NCBI RefSeq assembly: GCF_014652135.1
Contig: NZ_BMYF01000017.1
Location: 45,712-109,711, forward strand
Length of the DNA: 64,000 nt
Direction of reading: 5' to 3'
Source: Mongoliitalea lutea
Lineage (GTDB): Bacteria > Bacteroidota > Bacteroidia > Cytophagales > Cyclobacteriaceae
This document shows positions 25,686 to 31,987 of the stretch, one piece after another. The position numbers and the translations under genes were made by a program. Below the pieces are notes generated by a model. That model ran no database searches, had not been told where the DNA came from, and saw only the letters and a program-made list of their open reading frames with translations. Within the stretch, counting starts at the first letter, position 1; every line of letters starts with the position of its first letter.

Positions 25686-25780
25686 ACGAGTGTTTTTTTT
25701 AAAGATAAAACATTCGCATGACTACTGCAAGAGTACTGCGTCCGCAAGCTGTCAAGTGTCTGAGTGTTCAAACTCAGAAA

Positions 25781-26157
25781 TTTTTGTAACCGTGTAACTT
25801 TTTAACCTTGTAACCTTAACTAATTGATAAACAATAATTTACAAAGTCATTTTTGGTTACAAAATTGGTTACAAACTGTTTGTAACTTTTGTAACCTGAA
25901 AAGTGCCCAAAACATGGTTACAAAATTTTTGTAACCAGCCTATTTTGGTTACAAATGGATTTTTGATTTTGTAACCTCGCAAAGCGCTGATTTTTAGGGG
26001 TATTAATATAGTATTCTTTATTTTAGTTACAGAGTTACAAAAATTTTGTAACTATTTAAAGGGAAGGTTTGGAACAGAACAGGCAAAGAAGCTTTTGCCA
26101 GGGAAAAGAGCAGCGGTGTCCCCTCCGCTGTAGCGGTCGGGGACGGATTTTGTAACT
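25781..26157. promoter_or_regulatory. Array of GGTTACAAAA palindromes upstream of the late operon
   Basis: Perfect or near-perfect 21-base palindromes lie at 25867-25887, 25916-25936 and 26033-26053: GGTTACAAAA (or AGTTACAAAA), one base, then TTTTGTAACC (or its match). A spaced pair lies at 25947-25955 / 25967-25976. Extra half-sites lie at 25781-25790, 25806-25814, 25855-25864, 25887-25896 and 26148-26157. This is a multi-site binding region for one dimeric protein: operator, replication origin or partition site. The part 25,686-25,780 before it should hold the late promoter. No gene is supported in 25,686-26,345. Confidence 0.8.
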
Positions 26158-26237
26158 CAGTACGATGGTATGGGGAGAGGCCCGTAGAGGCCAAATCAGG
26201 GGCGCTGGGAAGCTCTGACAATATGACACTTACATGG

Positions 26238-26345
26238 ATATTGGTATTGTGAGAGCGAAGGAAATGCAGTAATTAGCCCCGAAATGCAGTACTTATGCAA
26301 TGAAAATTACTGCGTAAAATCATAAACAGGACTTGTATATTAGCG
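26238..26345 (+). promoter_or_regulatory. Repressor-type control region, copy 1
   Basis: It contains TTGGTATTGT (26241-26250), three GCAGTA-type words (26266, 26286 and, inverted, ATTACTGC at 26306-26313), then AAAATCATAAACA (26316-26328). The same words in the same order and spacing occur at 36,441-36,540 in front of the HTH repressor candidate. The GTG at 26346 stands at the same distance from ATAAACA as the ATG of that gene. Confidence 0.7.
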
Positions 26346-26346
26346 G

Positions 26347-26520
26347 TGTCCAAAACAATTCAAAATTATACTACTATGAGCAGGTTCAGATTCCACTCAA
26401 TTTCTAATTTAAAGCAAAGCCTCGGTAAAGCCGTTTGGAGCGGTAATTCTCAGTCGTGCCTGCACGTTTTGATGTTTTGGACAGTTACCGGGGCCTCTCT
26501 TATATTATGTCCAAAACATC
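26347..26520 (+). promoter_or_regulatory. Leader with three copies of an 11-base repeat
   Basis: TGTCCAAAACA occurs at 26347-26357 and 26508-26518 and inverted (TGTTTTGGACA) at 26473-26483. The inverted copy can pair with either. Pairing with the second (13 bases with flanks, 26508-26520) would cover the ATG at 26507-26509. Mutually exclusive hairpins of this kind suggest translational control. Alternatively the flanking direct repeats mark an insertion of about 150 bases. Confidence 0.5.
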
Positions 26521-26797
26521 GAGTAAAAACCAAAGAGAAGCTTACGGCGAGGCCGTGGAGAAGCTTCAAAACATCCAGGGCTCACTGACGCCAGTACTGA
26601 TGACGCTCACGCGTCTGGGAACGCTCTTGGCCCGACAGCCGGAGCTGCAGGAGCAGCTATCGGAGGAAGATCTGGAGACGCTAGCTGTGCTACAGGAGCA
26701 CTTCTACGCTCTCATCCTTATCCGGGAGCACTACAGGCCAGACAGAGAGCTGGACGATAGCGAACTCAATCACGCCCGGAAGATCATGGGTGAGTGA
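26507..26797 (+). CDS. Small helical phage protein under repressor-type control
   Basis: The 96-residue protein is all-helical, with a leucine-rich middle (MTLTRLGTLLARQPELQEQL) and an acidic-basic pattern; it resembles no family I can name. The ATG at 26507 is chosen because it begins MSKT within the repeat and leaves a proper gene body. A longer reading from 26456 covers the leader hairpin. The gene is alone: a terminator follows at 26806. It could be a lysogeny or immunity factor because its upstream region matches that of the repressor gene. Confidence 0.65.
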   Translation: MSKTSSKNQREAYGEAVEKLQNIQGSLTPVLMTLTRLGTLLARQPELQEQLSEEDLETLAVLQEHFYALILIREHYRPDRELDDSELNHARKIMGE

Positions 26798-26805
26798 TAA
26801 TATCA

Positions 26806-26836
26806 AAGACCCAGACTGCAAAGCCTGGGTTTTTTA
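26806..26836 (+). terminator. Rho-independent terminator
   Basis: ACCCAG-x-CTGCAAAGC-x-CTGGGT followed by six T, 10 bases past the stop of the 96-residue gene. Confidence 0.8.
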
Positions 26837-26894
26837 TTGACTTAATTTGTCCTACTAGGACCTAACTTGGAAATAAACTTTAACCATAAATACT

Positions 26895-27254
26895 ATGCTC
26901 AGTAATTTCTTCAGAATAAACTTACCCTACGGGATCATGAAAAATGATCAAGGGGAATGGACCTGTTTCAATCGTGAATACATGCCATTAGGCTATAATA
27001 ACATTTGGCATGAAAGCAGATTACCAAATACTAAGGATAATATCCCAATTTGGACAAAGTATAAAGCCTTAAATGAGCTTACACTTATAAAACTAGCTTA
27101 TGGAGAATCCGGAATTAGTAGGGATGAAAGCGGGAAAATAAACCAAGTATGGTTTTATAATGACGGATCCAATCCTTCAGCTACCAATAAAAAGGCTGAT
27201 TGGGATGCCTACTTTGAAAAAATCAAGTTGTTGTCCAAGTTTCAAAAAGCTTAA
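26895..27254 (+). CDS. Hypothetical protein, rightward cargo
   Basis: The 119-residue soluble protein is Tyr-, Asn- and Lys-rich with no transmembrane segment. Sequence such as VWFYNDGSNPSATNKKADW is typical of small secreted or accessory proteins, but no signal peptide or named domain is seen. It is the first of three AT-rich rightward genes against the direction of the phage operons, which suggests cargo acquired as a unit. Confidence 0.65.
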   Translation: MLSNFFRINLPYGIMKNDQGEWTCFNREYMPLGYNNIWHESRLPNTKDNIPIWTKYKALNELTLIKLAYGESGISRDESGKINQVWFYNDGSNPSATNKKADWDAYFEKIKLLSKFQKA

Positions 27255-27266
27255 TGGTTTAAGTTT

Positions 27267-27707
27267 ATGGATAGGCTCAAAAAAACCTTAATTGTAATTA
27301 TCCCTCTACTAGTAGGTGGGTTAATTTACATCATATTTAGAGTTGATACTCTAATTATGTTTAGATGGTTTGAGTCAATAGGAATACAAGATTTAATCAT
27401 TTTTTTGAGAAGCTTAAAGAGTGAGATCAATTTACCAGAATGGATAATATACAGTCTTCCTGATGGCTTATGGATCTTCTCTTTTACTTATTGCATGTTG
27501 GTTATATGGGATTTCAAACTAACAAAAAATAGTTTCTTTTGGATTACTATAGCTCCTATAATTGGCCTTGTTTCTGAATTAGGTCAGTTAATTAATATTG
27601 TTCCTGGAACATTTGATATCGTTGATCTTATTATCGTTACTTTATCAACTGCAATTCCTTTTCTATATTTAAGAAATTTTAAATCAATCAAAAATCTTTT
27701 CTTATGA
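27267..27707 (+). CDS. VanZ-like membrane protein
   Basis: The 146-residue integral membrane protein has four hydrophobic segments, at about residues 7-24, 70-84, 92-112 and 119-137. The third and fourth carry SELGQLINIVPGTFDIVDLI, which matches the E-x-x-Q-x...D-x-x-D pattern of the VanZ-like family. VanZ confers low-level teicoplanin tolerance in enterococci; most relatives have no known role. It overlaps the following gene by 4 bases. Confidence 0.65.
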   Translation: MDRLKKTLIVIIPLLVGGLIYIIFRVDTLIMFRWFESIGIQDLIIFLRSLKSEINLPEWIIYSLPDGLWIFSFTYCMLVIWDFKLTKNSFFWITIAPIIGLVSELGQLINIVPGTFDIVDLIIVTLSTAIPFLYLRNFKSIKNLFL

Positions 27708-28081
27708 AAAAATCAAAACTTACAATTCATTTACTCTCATTAGTAGCTGTAGCTTTTTTTCTTTTTATAGCATTCGGAAGTGGGGATGATGACAGCGATT
27801 TAAATAAGGATGGTACACCAAAGACTGAACGACAAAAAGAGGTCGAAAAACAATTCAGCTCATGGGATGGATCTCATAGAGGGCTAACCAAAAAAATAAA
27901 GGAAAGCATGAATGATCCTGATAGTTATGAACATGTAGAAACACGATTTAGAGATGACGGAGACTACATCTTTGTTATCACTAAATTTCGAGGAACCAAT
28001 GCTTTTGGAGGAAAGGTAACAAACACAGTGTCAGCAAAGGTCGATTTTAAAGGAAATGTAATTGAGATTGTCAGTAAATAG
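27704..28081 (+). CDS. Membrane-anchored protein, superinfection-exclusion-like domain
   Basis: The 125-residue protein has an N-terminal hydrophobic anchor (about residues 9-25) and an Asp-rich linker. The compact domain that follows (about 60-125) contains KESMNDPDSYEHVETRF, then FRGTNAFGGKVTNTV. That pattern occurs in lipoproteins and small exported proteins, including the Ltp exclusion lipoprotein of a temperate streptococcal phage (from memory). No lipobox Cys is present. The role in prophage-encoded exclusion is therefore plausible but unproven. Confidence 0.6.
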   Translation: MKKSKLTIHLLSLVAVAFFLFIAFGSGDDDSDLNKDGTPKTERQKEVEKQFSSWDGSHRGLTKKIKESMNDPDSYEHVETRFRDDGDYIFVITKFRGTNAFGGKVTNTVSAKVDFKGNVIEIVSK

Positions 28082-28088
28082 CTATAAT

Positions 28089-28124
28089 AAGAGCTTCCTC
28101 TATATGGAGAAAGCTCTTTTTGTT
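28089..28124 (+). terminator. Rho-independent terminator
   Basis: AAGAGCTT and AAGCTCTT flank TCCTC...GGAGA, and a T-run follows. It ends the rightward cargo genes 8 bases after their stop. Confidence 0.85.
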
Positions 28125-28202
28125 TAAGCCTATCAAATCTATTAATTCATTTTGTAAAGGGACAAAAAACACAATGAGGAAAGCGGAATGTTATACGCAA
28201 CC

Positions 28203-28457
28203 TTAAAGACGCAACTCAAAGCGACCAGAGTCTAAATCTTCACGGCTAATTCTAATACCTTCATGGCTGTACCTTTCGCTACGTCCAATAATCTCTTTTC
28301 TACTTATCTTTTCGATTATGTAATTAGATTCTGAATAATCATACCAACCAATACCTTTTTGATAAGTGTGTGCTATTCCAACTGCAACCACCTGACCGAT
28401 AGAAAGGCAGCGTATAACACTATGTTTATGCAATTGGGGTTTTTGTGGTGTATTCAT
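28203..28457 (-). CDS. Small cassette-type protein of unknown function
   Basis: Up to 84 residues; the last 60 (about IGWYDYSESNYIIEKISRKEIIG onward, with a charged end) look like a real folded protein. The first 22 residues are encoded by one arm of an attC-like palindrome (28408-28543), so the natural start may be the GTG at 28391 or lie elsewhere. No family was recognised. The stop lies 8 bases before a GTATAAC core-like word at 28190-28197. Confidence 0.5.
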   Translation of the reverse strand: MNTPQKPQLHKHSVIRCLSIGQVVAVGIAHTYQKGIGWYDYSESNYIIEKISRKEIIGRSERYSHEGIRISREDLDSGRFELRL

Positions 28458-28543
28458 CTGTGTATATGTTTATTAAGTTCATATTATTTTGGCAGTGCAG
28501 TGGTTTCTAATCCCCAACTGCACAAACATTTAACGTTGGCAGC
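28408..28543 (-). repeat. attC-like imperfect palindrome
   Basis: TATGTTTATGCAATTGGGG (28421-28439) and CCCCAACTGCACAAACAT (28512-28529) pair with two mismatches. Outside them stand GCGTATAAC (28410-28418) and GTTGGCAGC. The arms are unequal with extra bases, and the site ends near the stop of the upstream gene, as in integron attC sites. Confidence 0.5.
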
Positions 28544-28553
28544 AATATTAAAA

Positions 28554-28751
28554 CTACCGCCTATCACGAGTAAATGAAGTTACTCTTTTAGAATATGTGC
28601 CTTTGACAATATCCCAATGACCATACAATTCAGCCCTTAATTGGTCTGACTTTCTTAACAACTTAGGATCTAATATCCCAGTTGAATTTTTAATTTGTTC
28701 TGCAATCTCATTGAGCTCAGATACTTTTTTGTCTATTTCTTCTTTTGTCAT
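28554..28751 (-). CDS. Small helical protein, cassette-type
   Basis: The 65-residue protein begins MTKEEIDKKVSELNEIAEQI and continues as a basic helical chain ending FTRDRR. The start at 28751 is preferred because a longer reading to 28778 runs into the adjoining attC-like site. No family was recognised. It is read in the same direction as its neighbours and lies between two attC-like palindromes. Confidence 0.6.
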   Translation of the reverse strand: MTKEEIDKKVSELNEIAEQIKNSTGILDPKLLRKSDQLRAELYGHWDIVKGTYSKRVTSFTRDRR

Positions 28752-28770
28752 AATCTGATAAAATACTGCT

Positions 28771-28862
28771 GCCAACATTCGTTTTGCTTCATGAGGGCAG
28801 ACGTGGTTAATTCAAGTTTAGTGCATCTATACGCACGAACGCAAAGCGAAAACACGTTATCG
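28771..28862 (-). repeat. attC-like imperfect palindrome
   Basis: GCCAACATTCGTTTTGCTTC (28771-28790) can pair with GCAAAGCGAAAACACGTTAT (28841-28860) with a bulged base inside GTTTT(C)GCTT. An extrahelical base of this kind is characteristic of attC. The upstream gene stop TAA lies in the outer core word TAACGT. Confidence 0.5.
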
Positions 28863-29123
28863 GTCAACACAAGGAATAGCTTTTTTATGCCCGCAAGTCT
28901 TACATGTGCGTATTAAACATTCTGTATAAATTTCATCAGATGAATAATACCTATCATTTTTTGTGAATTTTTCAATATCCTCAATTTCATTGTGTTGGCT
29001 CCAGTATATTTTAGTTTTTTTAGGTTGGAATTTTATATCAATATTTAACATTCCGCATTTTACACAAGCCGAACCGATAACTCTATCTTTGAGAGATGTG
29101 GGTTCTTTTTTTAATTCTGACAT
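28857..29123 (-). CDS. Small zinc-ribbon protein, cassette-type
   Basis: The 88-residue protein has SACVKCG (about residues 18-24) and CKTCGH (about 74-79), two Cys pairs that can form a zinc ribbon around a middle part rich in Lys, Asp and Tyr. The family was not recognised. Its stop codon TAA is part of TAACGT at the edge of the attC-like site. It may be one of several mobile cassettes. Confidence 0.65.
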   Translation of the reverse strand: MSELKKEPTSLKDRVIGSACVKCGMLNIDIKFQPKKTKIYWSQHNEIEDIEKFTKNDRYYSSDEIYTECLIRTCKTCGHKKAIPCVDR

Positions 29124-29199
29124 AATTTTTATCTATTAATGTTTATACTGATTTGATTTTATTACGATTTAATACCACACCTCTACAAGCTGCGGTACG

Positions 29200-29589
29200 T
29201 TATTCTCCTAGATCACAGTTAGCCCAGCATTCTGCTTTCATATCATGAGTATAACAATGACACTTTATTTTAGTCTCTTCCGGTATTTCCTTTGAAACCC
29301 TAAATCCCATCATGCATTTTGAGCATCTGATAGTGCCATCTGTTTCTTTTCCTAAAAATGGTGATTCACAATTTGGGCAATGTAAATGTTCACTTGTATT
29401 TACATCTTCATCACTATCCTCAATGAATAGCTGTCCATTTTTATAAGCTTCAACCCTGGCTCTGTGCTGTGCTCTCTTCAGGTGAGTGTCCAGGAGCAGA
29501 TCCAATTCCTGCAGCTCGATAAGAGAGCATGCGTTTAGGAATTGCTCGACTGTGACTTCTAAGTGGAATTGTTTATTGATTTTTGGCAT
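29200..29589 (-). CDS. Phage zinc-binding protein, end of early operon
   Basis: The 129-residue protein has an N-terminal helix (about residues 5-40) and two zinc-ribbon-like parts: HCPNCESP with RCSKCMMG, then KCHCYTHDMKAECWANC. The high cysteine count suggests metal binding. No named family was recognised. It ends in TAACGTACC at 29,190-29,202, similar to the edges of the attC-like sites, so its 3' end may join the cassette region. Confidence 0.65.
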   Translation of the reverse strand: MPKINKQFHLEVTVEQFLNACSLIELQELDLLLDTHLKRAQHRARVEAYKNGQLFIEDSDEDVNTSEHLHCPNCESPFLGKETDGTIRCSKCMMGFRVSKEIPEETKIKCHCYTHDMKAECWANCDLGE

Positions 29590-29596
29590 GGCTTAA

Positions 29597-29917
29597 TTAA
29601 AATTTATGTTTGTTAGCAGCTATCCACTTTAACTCCTTTACTACAAGATCGTGATAGCTGTCTTCTAGGTCCACTTTCTCTTTTTTGATAAGATTGGCAG
29701 CATGGTATTGTATATTTTCACTTGGCGTGACACCCATCTTTACAATGCAAAACCCACCTTCAGAAAGATTATGAACATATCCTTGCTTACCGGTACACCT
29801 GTGCTCTACAGGATCCCCGATCTTAAAGCGCTGCTTATGCGCTTGCTCACATTCCTCCCAGGAATCAAATCCATGACAGGAGCAACCAAAGAGGCCAGTG
29901 ATCAGTGGCTTACCCAT
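29597..29917 (-). CDS. Phage protein of unknown function
   Basis: The 106-residue protein is Cys/His-rich near its N-terminus (GLFGCSCHGFDSWEECEQAH) and has an SH3-like strand pattern in IGDPVEHRCTGKQGYVHNL. The helical C-terminus is basic. No family was recognised. It overlaps the upstream gene by 8 bases in the leftward early operon. Confidence 0.6.
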   Translation of the reverse strand: MGKPLITGLFGCSCHGFDSWEECEQAHKQRFKIGDPVEHRCTGKQGYVHNLSEGGFCIVKMGVTPSENIQYHAANLIKKEKVDLEDSYHDLVVKELKWIAANKHKF

Positions 29918-30143
29918 TGACCACCTCCTTTATTTCTGGGAAATCTTTCAAGATAGTTTTAAACTGTACCTTGAATTCTTCTTCAGTGATTTCATACTGC
30001 TTTGTCAAGGTTTTTAATTCCTGCTGAATAAAGAATGGATCAGTTTTTCTGATTTCTAAATATTCACTACTGATCGATACTCTAAGCCCATTTTCATAAA
30101 GAGCTCTTACACCTTGTAATTTGAAAGCTCTGAACCTAGGCAT
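29910..30143 (-). CDS. Small phage protein of unknown function
   Basis: The 77-residue protein has an N-terminal basic stretch (PRFRAFKLQGVRALYENGL) and a helical acidic end. It overlaps its neighbours by 8 bases on each side, which supports translational coupling within the early operon. No domain was recognised. Confidence 0.6.
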   Translation of the reverse strand: MPRFRAFKLQGVRALYENGLRVSISSEYLEIRKTDPFFIQQELKTLTKQYEITEEEFKVQFKTILKDFPEIKEVVNG

Positions 30144-30690
30144 TACTCACCTCCTTAACCTCATAAAACGTGACTGTAAATAATCCATCTACTCGTAATT
30201 GAGGGTTATCAAATAACTTTAGATCGGAATAATAGTCTGCTTTGACAGGCTTACACCGGGAATACTTAAAATTAAGCTCAACAATGGCTTTGTAAATCGC
30301 ATCCACTGTTACAGCTATGTCACCGGTAAGACGGTTGCAGAATTCAGTTTTAACACGTTCTCTGACTTCCTTGTGCAGGTTATTCTTAGGAACGTAATGA
30401 TCATGCTGCATTAAAATGTAGTGGTTTTTACCGCTAGTTTTTTTCACAGGCAAAGATTCAAACTGATGCTTGACCTTGGCATACTCATCTCTATTGATAA
30501 TCAATGCCACGGCAAATGACTTATCCGTAAATACATCCATACCGGCTTCATGGCTAACACCCATTTTTATCTCAAATCCTCCAGATACTTTATTGAGGGA
30601 TAAGAGCGTATTGCTCATTGCTAAATTCCTACTACTATTAGCAGTATCATCTAGATTTAGTTTTTTAAATATTTCAAAAGAATTAATCAT
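30136..30690 (-). CDS. Phage protein of unknown function
   Basis: The 184-residue alpha/beta protein begins MINSFEIFKKLNLDD and carries no motif I recognise. Upstream of its start, at 30712-30725, GTTACAGAGTTACA repeats a 14-base word found beside the palindrome array at 26026-26039, so this gene may be under the same regulator. It overlaps the next gene by 8 bases. Confidence 0.6.
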   Translation of the reverse strand: MINSFEIFKKLNLDDTANSSRNLAMSNTLLSLNKVSGGFEIKMGVSHEAGMDVFTDKSFAVALIINRDEYAKVKHQFESLPVKKTSGKNHYILMQHDHYVPKNNLHKEVRERVKTEFCNRLTGDIAVTVDAIYKAIVELNFKYSRCKPVKADYYSDLKLFDNPQLRVDGLFTVTFYEVKEVSNA

Positions 30691-30722
30691 TTTTTCGATG
30701 TTGAGATTTGATTGTTACAGAG

Positions 30723-31088
30723 TTACATTTTTACATTGGTTCCAGGGAAAAAATGCGGGTCTTGCTCATGGCAAGGCTCCCGCTCTTTCAAGGGATCTGG
30801 ATACAAGTCCGATATCCGATAATAGTGTCCGCAGCGCTTTTGGTAGATGTTGCGTACCCTGGTGTCAATTGGGCGATTGACTACCTTATAGCTCACTTCC
30901 ACCCAGTCATCACCTATGTCAATGACCACTCCTTGATCTTCAGTAATTACAGGCTGCACAGACACACACCCAGGCAAGAGGAAAATTGTCGTCCACAATA
31001 CTAATGAACTTAAGCCCACTAGGACTGCATAGATGTAAGCTTCCAGCTTATCATGATTACAGGTATTATATATTTTGTGGTACCACAT
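30723..31088 (-). CDS. Phage membrane-anchored protein of unknown function
   Basis: The 121-residue protein has a hydrophobic segment (about residues 17-40, with LPGCVSV at its end, where Cys41 could be a lipobox-type site). A hydrophilic outer part with CGHYYRISDLYPDP and CHEQDPHFFPG follows. No family was recognised. It overlaps the upstream gene by 23 bases. Confidence 0.55.
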   Translation of the reverse strand: MWYHKIYNTCNHDKLEAYIYAVLVGLSSLVLWTTIFLLPGCVSVQPVITEDQGVVIDIGDDWVEVSYKVVNRPIDTRVRNIYQKRCGHYYRISDLYPDPLKEREPCHEQDPHFFPGTNVKM

Positions 31089-31479
31089 GGTCTCTAAGTC
31101 TTATAAGTGGCTGCATATCTAATATAAGTGCCGGCCCATATGCCGTAGTAACTTGACCTAGCGTGTAGATAACCAATGATTGCTTAGGAATATCTAGCAC
31201 TTTCAAAATCTCATTGTATGCTTCCGGATAGGCCACTTTCAGACCTGTTTTGTATGTGTTTTTCAATTGGGGAGCATCAGTGTCTGCTGCTTTTGCCTTG
31301 GCTAGGTAAAACTTTTGAGGATCATTAGAATCATTCAGAATCGTGACTCGATCACTATTTTTGAGTGAAAAATGAGTAGCTAGATTTTTAGATATCCGCA
31401 TGATACCCGACTTGGTAAATGAAATGCAGGGAGCTTGATAAACTCTAGCTGATTTCTTTTTTATTGGTTGTAGTGTCAT
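31066..31479 (-). CDS. Phage protein of unknown function
   Basis: The 137-residue protein has an AbrB/SpoVT-like-looking start (SFTKSGIMRISKNLATHFSL, about residues 20-39, then RVTILNDSNDP). A Thr/Lys linker and a Lys/Pro-containing alpha/beta end follow. A DNA-binding role is possible but not secure. The start at 31479 lies 4 bases after the upstream gene stop. Confidence 0.55.
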   Translation of the reverse strand: MTLQPIKKKSARVYQAPCISFTKSGIMRISKNLATHFSLKNSDRVTILNDSNDPQKFYLAKAKAADTDAPQLKNTYKTGLKVAYPEAYNEILKVLDIPKQSLVIYTLGQVTTAYGPALILDMQPLIRLRDHVVPQNI

Positions 31480-31483
31480 AGTG

Positions 31484-31756
31484 TTAGTTTATTATTCCCA
31501 ATTGTTCCTTAATTTCTTTCAGCGCTTGATCAGCGCTCATCCCATATCTTTCGAGGATATTTTTGCAATGTTTTTTAACTTCGGCCTCAAGTGCCTTACA
31601 GTTAGTTAAACATTCTTTACGGTCATTCCACAGCTGCGGAATACCACTCTTTTTGGCTTTGGCTGTAAGCTGGAAGAATCTCTCCTGCTCATCGAGCATA
31701 TCACTGATCATTTTGATCAGTGATATCTCCACGGTTACCAGATTTTTGTCATTCAT
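31484..31756 (-). CDS. Small coiled-coil phage protein
   Basis: The 90-residue, all-helical, charged protein (EKLERFFQLTAKAKK-type pattern, Cys at about residues 50-68). No family was recognised. It overlaps the preceding gene by 4 bases. Confidence 0.6.
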   Translation of the reverse strand: MNDKNLVTVEISLIKMISDMLDEQERFFQLTAKAKKSGIPQLWNDRKECLTNCKALEAEVKKHCKNILERYGMSADQALKEIKEQLGIIN

Positions 31757-31986
31757 TTTGTTTCAGCGATTATTGTTTTTGTTGGTATGTAAATTTTTTG
31801 ATTGCGAATCATCTGCTTTACAGAATCGGGATCTGTCTCCAAGCTGACTGATCGCGCTATCAGTCCGCCATCTTCGAGTCGCTGGAAATACACCATCCCC
31901 AGTCTGCGCTTTCCGGTCATTGGGTCCATAAGCTCTTTGATGCTTGTGGCCAATTGTGCTTTGGTTTGAATTGTCAGATTTTCCAT
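31753..31986 (-). CDS. Small phage protein of unknown function
   Basis: The 77-residue protein of mixed alpha/beta character lies one base after the primase-helicase stop and overlaps the next small gene by 4 bases. No family was recognised; an accessory replication role is only suggested by its place. Confidence 0.55.
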   Translation of the reverse strand: MENLTIQTKAQLATSIKELMDPMTGKRRLGMVYFQRLEDGGLIARSVSLETDPDSVKQMIRNQKIYIPTKTIIAETK

Positions 31987-31987
31987 A

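Noticed and set aside
25781..26060. CRISPR array
   Set aside because: Repeats are short palindromes with irregular spacing of 36-117 bases between centres, with no constant repeat-spacer length and no cas genes.
26027..26221. 64-codon leftward frame in the control region
   Set aside because: It overlaps the palindrome array and a GC-rich stretch and its composition is unlike the phage genes.
26346..26588. 80-codon GTG frame reading MSKT in the leader
   Set aside because: It overlaps the better frame from 26507 and its C-terminal part looks out-of-frame; the GTG start is noted because of its spacing to the control region.
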